Source: a virus
DNA: 24,470 nucleotides
Strand: one strand, 5' to 3'
Virus record (IMG/VR): IMGVR_UViG_3300044630_000040
Coordinates: 1-24,470 of that record
This document shows positions 19,106-24,470 of this stretch, piece by piece; the first letter of the stretch is position 1; each line of letters starts with the position of its first letter. Made by a program: the position numbers and the translations under genes. The notes beneath the pieces are model-generated. The model was not told where the DNA came from. It searched no databases and saw nothing but the letters and a program-made list of their open reading frames with translations.

Positions 19106-20014
19106 TTACGCGCCTTGTGAGCCGTACATGCCCAACGGATCAGACCAGCCGAACGAGTAACGCTCACGAGCCTTATAGCGAACGTTGCCAGTATCGAAAT
19201 CTCCGTCCATCGAGTTAGCCAGCGGGCTACGAACAAAGTGCTTCATGCCGTTTGGAACGTCAGTGGTCAGGAACCATGCGTTTGTGTCGGTCAGGAAGTG
19301 GTTGATCGTATAGCCTTCTGGGATCGAACCGTTGTTCTTCAGAGCGTTGATGTCGTTGTCATTGGTGCCGACGCGGAGTTCGGTTTCCAACAGACGAGTA
19401 GCAACGAACTGGAGAGCAGGAGGAACAATCAGCTTCTTGGGCTTAGCAGCGATCAGCAGACCACGTTCGTCAGTCCACGCAGCGATTTGAATCACAGCGT
19501 TTTCCAGCGAAGTTTCGTTCAAGTCAGCAGCCGTAGCTGGGATGTTCGAGTTAGTGCCACCGGAGACGAGCGGGTGGGTAGACGAGAACAGAGCCTGACC
19601 ATCACCGCCCGGATAGGACGACGAGAAGCCATTGTTCAGTACGTTAGCTGATTTGACTTGCTTGGTGTAAGCCATAGCACGAGCCAGAGCCTTGGTATAA
19701 CGAGCCGACAGGCTGTCATACAGGTTATCTTCGATGGCCTCTTCGGTCAGCGAGAAACCCAGAGCAATGGTTTCGTGGTTGTATCGAGCAGTCCAAGCTT
19801 CCTGCGCATTGTCATAAGCAATTGCAGAGCCTTCGTTCTTGACTGGAGCAGCCGAGAAGCCAGACAGCTTGGTTTCTTCTTCGAAGGAACGCTCGGAAGT
19901 CTCGGTTTCGTAGATTTCCTTGTGCTCTTCGCCGTAGCGAGCGTACTCCAGACCGAACAGTGCGTTCAAGCCGGGGAGCAGCTCTTTCAGTAGTTGTGCG
20001 CGTGAAATAGCCAT
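19106..20014 (-). CDS. Major capsid protein
   Basis: Coat protein of the icosahedral head, 302 residues. The pattern resembles the Mu gpT-like branch of HK97-fold capsid proteins: an N-terminal helical arm (QLLKELLPGLNALFGLEYAR), a strongly acidic E-loop-like region (KEIYETETSERSFEEETK), a spine helix (ARYTKALARAMAYTKQVKSA), the turn STHPLVSGG, and a long A-domain with RGLLIAAKPKKLIVPP. It has a strong ribosome binding site (AGGGAG, 7 bases before ATG), fits its place after scaffold, and is followed at once by an intrinsic terminator, as expected for the most abundant virion protein. GC is visibly higher here (33 of 60 bases at 19441-19500) than in the enzyme island. Confidence 0.9.
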   Translation of the reverse strand: MAISRAQLLKELLPGLNALFGLEYARYGEEHKEIYETETSERSFEEETKLSGFSAAPVKNEGSAIAYDNAQEAWTARYNHETIALGFSLTEEAIEDNLYDSLSARYTKALARAMAYTKQVKSANVLNNGFSSSYPGGDGQALFSSTHPLVSGGTNSNIPATAADLNETSLENAVIQIAAWTDERGLLIAAKPKKLIVPPALQFVATRLLETELRVGTNDNDINALKNNGSIPEGYTINHFLTDTNAWFLTTDVPNGMKHFVRSPLANSMDGDFDTGNVRYKARERYSFGWSDPLGMYGSQGA

Positions 20015-20026
20015 GATTTAACTCCC

Positions 20027-20698
20027 TTATACGTTGGCAGTGCCGGTCGGGTTGTAGTACGAATGACCGCCGTTATACGCCACGACGTTAGGAGCACCTT
20101 CCGTCAGAGTGATATACGGCATGTTCCACTTAACGATAACTTCACTGTAGTTACCGCTTGCATCGACGCTTTCTTCGATCAGACCGACGACACGCAATGG
20201 CAGCGTAAACGCTGTATTCGAACCAGAATCGTAAGCACCAATATTCGAGTTACCCGAAATAGTGGTGTTAGTCGAAGGTTGCGAAATTGCCATGTTGTTA
20301 CCCAGAATGGTGTTATCAATCGGGGTGATGGTGGTCGAAGTTGCGCCACCGGTTACCGCGACTTGAAACAGTGCATCAGGATCGTCAACGACGTAAGCCA
20401 TAATGTCAGAAGCAACAACGCTGCCCGGATACGAGTTAGCGAACAGTTTCTGGCCTGTGGACGGGTTTGTATAAGTTACACCAACAAACACGCCAATAAC
20501 ACCGGTTGCCGAGACAGTCGTAGTACCAGTCTCTTTGACGATGAAGCCAGACGATAGGCGAACGATGTCGCCGTTGTTAATAACACCAGCAGTATTGCTG
20601 GCAATCGGGAGTTCACGAGTCTGACCCGCAAACACCTGACCGCCGATCAAATTGATCGGCTTTAGCCCGTAAGGGGCATTTACAGTCGGATAAGCCAT
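20027..20698 (-). CDS. Beta-rich capsid-associated protein, possible decoration protein
   Basis: A 223-residue, Gly/Thr/Ser/Val-rich protein with almost no predicted helix. The N-terminus (NAPYGLKPINLIGGQVFAGQ) and the stretch INNGDIVRLSSGFIV look like a beta-barrel opening; a Thr/Asn-rich middle and a Tyr/Gly-rich tail follow. GGAGC lies 5 bases before the ATG. It sits 12 bases upstream of the major capsid gene, a common place for capsid decoration or head-fibre proteins, and the composition fits a surface beta protein. That role is inferred from position and composition, not from a recognised family. Confidence 0.72.
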   Translation of the reverse strand: MAYPTVNAPYGLKPINLIGGQVFAGQTRELPIASNTAGVINNGDIVRLSSGFIVKETGTTTVSATGVIGVFVGVTYTNPSTGQKLFANSYPGSVVASDIMAYVVDDPDALFQVAVTGGATSTTITPIDNTILGNNMAISQPSTNTTISGNSNIGAYDSGSNTAFTLPLRVVGLIEESVDASGNYSEVIVKWNMPYITLTEGAPNVVAYNGGHSYYNPTGTANV

Positions 20699-20720
20699 AT
20701 TAAGCTCCAGTAATTAGAAA

Positions 20721-21167
20721 TTAACCTTTACCAAACGATGTCGAAGATTTCTTCTCGGAGAAAAGAGGCATCCGCGAATCGCTTTCTCGCATAAAGCTGT
20801 TGTCGATTGCAGTCGTTTGCGCTTGGGTTTGGTTCGCATAATATTCATTACGCTGTGCTACAAACTCTTGCGGCGTTTTGCAAAGCACCAGCCCACCGAT
20901 TTCGATATTGTCCTTAAAGCGACTATTCGGATCGATTAGCAGTTGAAACTTTGGTTGCTCAGACACTTTCACAGGCTCCCAACCCTCACGCAACTTCGCT
21001 GAGAGGTTACGGGGATCGGCCTTGTCCATTGTCGAGACACGAATCCACCTGTACGCAAAACCGGGCTGCTTATCTGGTTCTGGCAGTAGCTCAGCAGGTG
21101 CCCACTGCTTGGGGCGTTCCTGTTGTGTACGGGCTTCTAGTTCACGAGTTAGTCGATTTTCAGCCAT
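20721..21167 (-). CDS. Conserved head-module protein of unknown function
   Basis: A 148-residue protein starting in a TAATG overlap with the scaffold stop. It has a charged helical N-terminus, a central part that looks like a compact alpha/beta domain (GFAYRWIRVSTMDKADPRNL, then KFQLLIDPNSRFKDNIEIGG and LVLCKTPQEF), and a disordered Gln/Ser/Lys-rich tail. No membrane segment or metal-binding motif is visible. I do not recognise a named family. Its place between scaffold and capsid genes suggests a role in head assembly, for example a minor capsid or scaffold partner. Confidence 0.75.
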   Translation of the reverse strand: MAENRLTRELEARTQQERPKQWAPAELLPEPDKQPGFAYRWIRVSTMDKADPRNLSAKLREGWEPVKVSEQPKFQLLIDPNSRFKDNIEIGGLVLCKTPQEFVAQRNEYYANQTQAQTTAIDNSFMRESDSRMPLFSEKKSSTSFGKG

Positions 21168-22126
21168 TATCTGCTCTCCAATTTGAGGACTTCACGGGCA
21201 TATTGCTCCGGGGTCAGTTTAAATTTCTTAGCCAGCGCAGCTTGTGTCGCTGTCAACTTAATCTGCTTCGGAGCCGTGCTCCGCTTAGCTGAAGCAACGA
21301 CTGTACTCGGTTTACTTTTTTGAGCTTTTGGTGGCTCAGAGTCCCCGCCATTGGGGAAGGCTTCTGGGAATCGCTTGCGGATCGTTTTGTCGATTCGCTC
21401 GTAGTAATCGTCAGTACCAATATATTCAGGGCCGTACTCACGATACAACTTCTTATGCAAACCCATTGCAGCGTCGGTCATCTCCTCGTCCTTTTGGAAC
21501 CAATTTGAGTTACGACGTTGCCAATCTGTAAACTTTGGATCAACTGGCTGCGGTTTGTTATCAGCTTGTGATCTTTGCGGCAGTTGTACCTCAGTTTCTT
21601 CCTCTTGTAAAGTGGGCTTAAAGTTTTTTGTACGATCCAACTTTAAGGACGCCTGCATTAAGGCTTCCTGTGCGTCAACTAACTTCTCAGTATCACCCGA
21701 GTCGTAGGCTTCCCGATAGTTGCGCTTCGCCACTTCCACTTCGGTTTCAGCCGCCGCTTTGACCGTTGCGATGTACTCCTGCTCACCAGACGAGAGAGTA
21801 GCTTTTAGTCGCTTGTTCTCCTCAAGGATGGACTGGGCAATCCTTAGAGCTTCTTCTTGCTCACGGAACGCAGCTTCCTTCTCCCGACGCTCATCATGCC
21901 AAGCCTTTTTATACTGCTTAAACTTGACAATTACTTCCTCGGGATACTCTCCGCCTTCTTCTGGGGCTTCGAGTGAGTTAACTATATCTTTAGGGAGGGG
22001 TTCCTTACCACGGTCTTCTTCCGGGGTATCGTCCTCGATTTCAACGACAAACTCTTCTTCATCCTCTTGGGCTGAAGCTTTTGTCTCATCGATCTCGTCC
22101 GGAAACTTGTATTCTTCCTTGTCCAT
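21167..22126 (-). CDS. Capsid scaffolding protein
   Basis: A 319-residue, highly charged, mostly helical protein directly before the capsid genes. Residues 1-60 are very acidic (EDEEEFVVEIEDDTPEEDRG). Residues 65-175 form a long coiled coil (KFKQYKKAWHDERREKEAAF), then a Pro/Gln linker, and a basic C-terminal helical domain (ATQAALAKKFKLTPEQYARE). A long acidic coil with a small basic C-terminal domain that binds coat protein is the usual design of P22-type scaffolds, which guide procapsid assembly and then leave. AAGGAG lies 5 bases before the ATG. There is no protease gene in view, so cleavage of the scaffold is not indicated. Confidence 0.82.
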   Translation of the reverse strand: MDKEEYKFPDEIDETKASAQEDEEEFVVEIEDDTPEEDRGKEPLPKDIVNSLEAPEEGGEYPEEVIVKFKQYKKAWHDERREKEAAFREQEEALRIAQSILEENKRLKATLSSGEQEYIATVKAAAETEVEVAKRNYREAYDSGDTEKLVDAQEALMQASLKLDRTKNFKPTLQEEETEVQLPQRSQADNKPQPVDPKFTDWQRRNSNWFQKDEEMTDAAMGLHKKLYREYGPEYIGTDDYYERIDKTIRKRFPEAFPNGGDSEPPKAQKSKPSTVVASAKRSTAPKQIKLTATQAALAKKFKLTPEQYAREVLKLESR

Positions 22127-22135
22127 GTATTCTCC

Positions 22136-22537
22136 TTATGCTCGTGAAATACCGCGTGGGTCATCCACAACACCCTCGATTGAGTCATCGTTGATCAGAC
22201 GGAACTCCCGACCATGAATCTTCAAACGGGTGCCGCTGTTCGGGCGTGCAAGGACAAAATCGCCCTCTTTACACCACGGCCCACTAGGGAATCGGCTTGC
22301 GTCTTTGTAGCAATCTGGCCCCATCTTCACGACAAAAAAGACCGTGCTAAGGACTTCCTCATAGTGCATGGTTGAGTCTGCCTTAATGATCCCGCTATCG
22401 TATTTAGCTTCGATCTCAGGAATTGCTACCAAAATGTGGTAACCAGAAGGTTGTGGCAGTTGTGTCGCCTTCTCTTCTGCTGTTTCCGGCAGTGTTGATA
22501 CTTCACCGCTTTCTGTAGCGATGGCAAGTTCAGTCAT
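22136..22537 (-). CDS. GroES-like co-chaperonin
   Basis: A 133-residue protein whose residues 32-125 follow the GroES fold. It has an opening strand (YHILVAIPE), a mobile-loop-like stretch (YDSGIIKADS), a middle strand pair with FFVVKMGPDCYKD, then WCKEGDFVLARPNSGTRLKI and a closing strand (REFRLINDDSIEGVV). Residues 1-30 are an acidic, Thr/Glu-rich extension absent from cellular GroES. Phage co-chaperonins such as T4 gp31 replace GroES on host GroEL so that the coat protein can fold; the place here, between portal and scaffold, fits that job. I chose the ATG at 22537 because GGAG lies 7 bases upstream; an ATG two codons earlier has poor spacing. It overlaps the upstream gene by 8 bases. Confidence 0.85.
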   Translation of the reverse strand: MTELAIATESGEVSTLPETAEEKATQLPQPSGYHILVAIPEIEAKYDSGIIKADSTMHYEEVLSTVFFVVKMGPDCYKDASRFPSGPWCKEGDFVLARPNSGTRLKIHGREFRLINDDSIEGVVDDPRGISRA

Positions 22538-22718
22538 CTTCATGCTCCATTCTTTTTGCGAGGTCTAAAAGGTACGTCTCAACTGCGGTGAGACCTCGGA
22601 TTTCACCGCAGATAAATTGATACTCATCAAAGGTCTTAGCCGCTCTGTTGGCTAACGCGTCGGAAAGTTGTGCCCGACGCTCCCTTAGTTCTTTAATCGC
22701 CGCTTCTATAGCGTTCAT
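22530..22718 (-). CDS. Small helical protein of unknown function
   Basis: A 62-residue protein, almost entirely charged helix (KELRERRAQLSDALANRA), with heptad-like leucines and alanines that suggest a short coiled coil. There is no signal peptide or membrane segment. Its ATG overlaps the portal stop by 4 bases, so it is probably translated by coupling to the portal, and its last bases hold the ribosome binding site of the GroES-like gene. Small helical proteins at this place in podovirus head operons are usually uncharacterised. A role in head assembly is inferred from position only. Confidence 0.7.
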   Translation of the reverse strand: MNAIEAAIKELRERRAQLSDALANRAAKTFDEYQFICGEIRGLTAVETYLLDLAKRMEHEDD

Positions 22719-24470
22719 TTTTTACCTTTTTGTGGTGGTCTATTCTGCTGTTGCGCCCGCTGTTGCATAGTCATCGCTGCACGGAAGCCTTCACTTTCCT
22801 GCGCACGATCCATCTTCATGCGGTCAGTCTGTGTCTTGACCGCCATGTTTGCACCAGCAATTTCTTTCTGGGCGTCAATCCGCTCACGCTCAATCTGCAA
22901 CTGCTGTTCACGTGCCATAGCATCAGCCTGATCTTTAGCGATCTTGCGCTGAACTTCTGCCTGCTTGATCTGCAACTCTTGCATCTGCATCTGGATGATC
23001 GGGTCTTGCATCTGCTGCTGAGCCTGTTGCTGCTGGGCTTCAGCCATGTGCTGTTGTACAAGCTGTTGTGTAGCCTGTGCTGCACGTTGAGACACTTCGA
23101 CCTCGATCTCTTTCGGGATCATTACATCGTCGTCTTCCTCATAGTTTGGAAGCTGTATACCCATTATTGCTTCCATCTGCTTGCGGTACTCGTAGCCTAC
23201 GTGCTCATTAATATGCGCCATCATTGCTGCTTGCATCATCTGAGCTTGTGGGTTCTGCCCGATAATTTCTTGTACTTTCGGGTCTTGCATCGCGCCCATG
23301 TGAACAGCGATATGCGCCTGATGATCCTGATACAGGAACGCTTTGACAGGCTTACCCATCAAGACGTTCTGGTTCTCAGTAACAGGGTCACGCGGGCGCG
23401 TGTCGTCTTCAGTCGGAATTAACTTGTTTGCGTTCTTCACGCCCAACACTTCCACCATCTGACGGTGCAACATCGGCATGTCGTACAACTGAGGTGCGCT
23501 TTGTGCAAGCTGGAACACTGCCTGATACTGCACAACCTTCTGCGACATCGTCGCTGCATTCGGATCACTAACAGGAATTACATCCACCGAGTCATAATCA
23601 CTCTGCTTCGCACGACGCGAACCATCTACTGGCTCATAGCTGTACTCTTCCGGCGCAAAGTCGCGGATGATCTCTTTCAGAAGTCTAAACTCTTCGTGCA
23701 TCGCGTAGTGGATACGCGCTTGAACCGCTGACATAATCTTCAGGGTTCTTTCTAAAATAGCCAGCGTCGTGCCAACGGGGGATTGAGCAGACATATCGCT
23801 GACTTTAAGATCAGCAGCACTGGCAAACCTACGGCCTTCATCGATGATTTGATTCATCAACGCAGACAAAACTTGCGATGGTTCTTTGTACGGCAGCGGC
23901 AAAATGTTGTCGCGTATCGCACCGCTCGGTACATCTACGTCTCTAAACTCACCCGGAGAGATCGGTGTGTCGTCGCCTTTAACACGCATACCACGTGTTT
24001 TCAAGCCACCCGGCAGGTTCGACAATGTACCTGCGTCTACAAGCTGACGCAGAATAGAAGTACCGCTCTTCGCGTATGCCCCGATCAAGTGGATCAAACC
24101 AAAGCAATAGAAGCCAAAGCCGGGGATGTATCCGTAGTGCACAAAGTGCATACGCTTGTGTTGAAGCTTGTCCTCGGGTCTCCAGTTGCGGCGAATGGAG
24201 AGGATTGTTTGTGTGCTCTTTTCTATAGTTACAATGTATGGCAGCGCAATGCCTGTCGGCTCACCCTCATCATCTACGTCCTCGTAACCCGGCAAGTCCA
24301 AGTCAACCTGCATCTCAAGGAGCTTGTAGCGGTCATCAGTTGTCGCTCTAAAGCCCAGCTTCTCTGCAATCTTCTTCTCGACTTCTTCAATGGTATTAAC
24401 TGGGTCGCCTAAGTCAACGTCAAGATAAAAGCCTGAGACTTGTAGTTTGCGTAGCTCGTTCGGAGTCTTA
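22715..24470 (-). CDS. Portal protein, P22-like, N-terminus beyond window edge
   Basis: Portal ring protein of the DNA packaging vertex, through which the genome enters and leaves the head. The frame is open to base 24470, so the N-terminus is missing and an internal ATG at 24313 is not the start. About 584 residues are visible. The first part has the compact core typical of podovirus portals, with HYGYIPGFGFY followed by GLIHLIGAYAKSGTS, and a long helical region. The last 150 residues or so are very rich in Gln, Met, Ala and Lys and should form a long helix, like the C-terminal barrel of the P22 portal. It heads the head module, and its stop overlaps the next start by 4 bases (ATGA). The portal call is firm; placing it in the P22 type rests on length, the tail and the neighbouring genes. 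Confidence 0.88.
   Translation of the reverse strand, partial: KTPNELRKLQVSGFYLDVDLGDPVNTIEEVEKKIAEKLGFRATTDDRYKLLEMQVDLDLPGYEDVDDEGEPTGIALPYIVTIEKSTQTILSIRRNWRPEDKLQHKRMHFVHYGYIPGFGFYCFGLIHLIGAYAKSGTSILRQLVDAGTLSNLPGGLKTRGMRVKGDDTPISPGEFRDVDVPSGAIRDNILPLPYKEPSQVLSALMNQIIDEGRRFASAADLKVSDMSAQSPVGTTLAILERTLKIMSAVQARIHYAMHEEFRLLKEIIRDFAPEEYSYEPVDGSRRAKQSDYDSVDVIPVSDPNAATMSQKVVQYQAVFQLAQSAPQLYDMPMLHRQMVEVLGVKNANKLIPTEDDTRPRDPVTENQNVLMGKPVKAFLYQDHQAHIAVHMGAMQDPKVQEIIGQNPQAQMMQAAMMAHINEHVGYEYRKQMEAIMGIQLPNYEEDDDVMIPKEIEVEVSQRAAQATQQLVQQHMAEAQQQQAQQQMQDPIIQMQMQELQIKQAEVQRKIAKDQADAMAREQQLQIERERIDAQKEIAGANMAVKTQTDRMKMDRAQESEGFRAAMTMQQRAQQQNRPPQKGKK

Overview
The window is a block of a tailed double-stranded DNA phage, or a prophage of the same kind. 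All genes read on the minus strand, so transcription runs from base 24470 down to base 1. Genes are packed head to tail, mostly with overlaps of 1, 4 or 8 bases or gaps under 30 bases. The head and tail genes suggest a podovirus with P22-like architecture: a long portal with a helical C-terminus, a scaffold, a coat protein, a gp4-like tail accessory protein and a protein that may be gp10-like. An Rz/Rz1 spanin pair points to a Gram-negative host. I see no tRNA, CRISPR array, integrase, attachment site or plus-strand gene. Host genus cannot be told from sequence alone.

Layout in transcription order. (1) Head module, 24470-19106: portal (cut by the window edge), a small helical protein, a GroES-like co-chaperonin, scaffold, an unknown conserved protein, a beta-rich protein that may decorate the capsid, and the major capsid protein, followed by a strong intrinsic terminator at 19071-19104. 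(2) Virion accessory module, 18953-11457: a beta-rich structural protein, a tandem pair of paralogous beta-rich proteins, a run of small Lys/Gly/Ala-rich proteins that share short motifs, a coiled-coil membrane protein, the gp4-like tail accessory protein, a zinc-ribbon protein, an adaptor-like protein and further structural proteins. (3) Host-contact module, 11443-8238: a striking repeat protein (14 exact 20-residue repeats, then tryptophans exactly 11 residues apart), a collar-domain tail fibre, two cysteine-rich proteins and a tail assembly chaperone-like protein. (4) Metalloenzyme island, 8238-3459: cupin, 2OG-Fe(II) oxygenase, radical SAM enzyme, three more 2OG-Fe(II) oxygenase-like proteins and an unknown beta protein. 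(5) Lysis module, 3456-1354: a helical protein with a C-terminal membrane segment that appears to start at ATT, a small membrane protein overlapping it by 121 bases, a holin, Rz with nested Rz1, and a glycoside hydrolase 108 endolysin. (6) A second collar-domain fibre, 1342-293, and the start of a tail protein running off the left edge.

The most unusual part is the metalloenzyme island. Four probable iron/2-oxoglutarate oxygenases, a radical SAM enzyme and a cupin lie together in one translationally coupled chain inside the tail and lysis region, just downstream of two cysteine-cluster proteins. They look like one modification pathway. Its substrate is unknown; the virion fibre or repeat proteins next door, a host surface molecule or a small metabolite are all possible.
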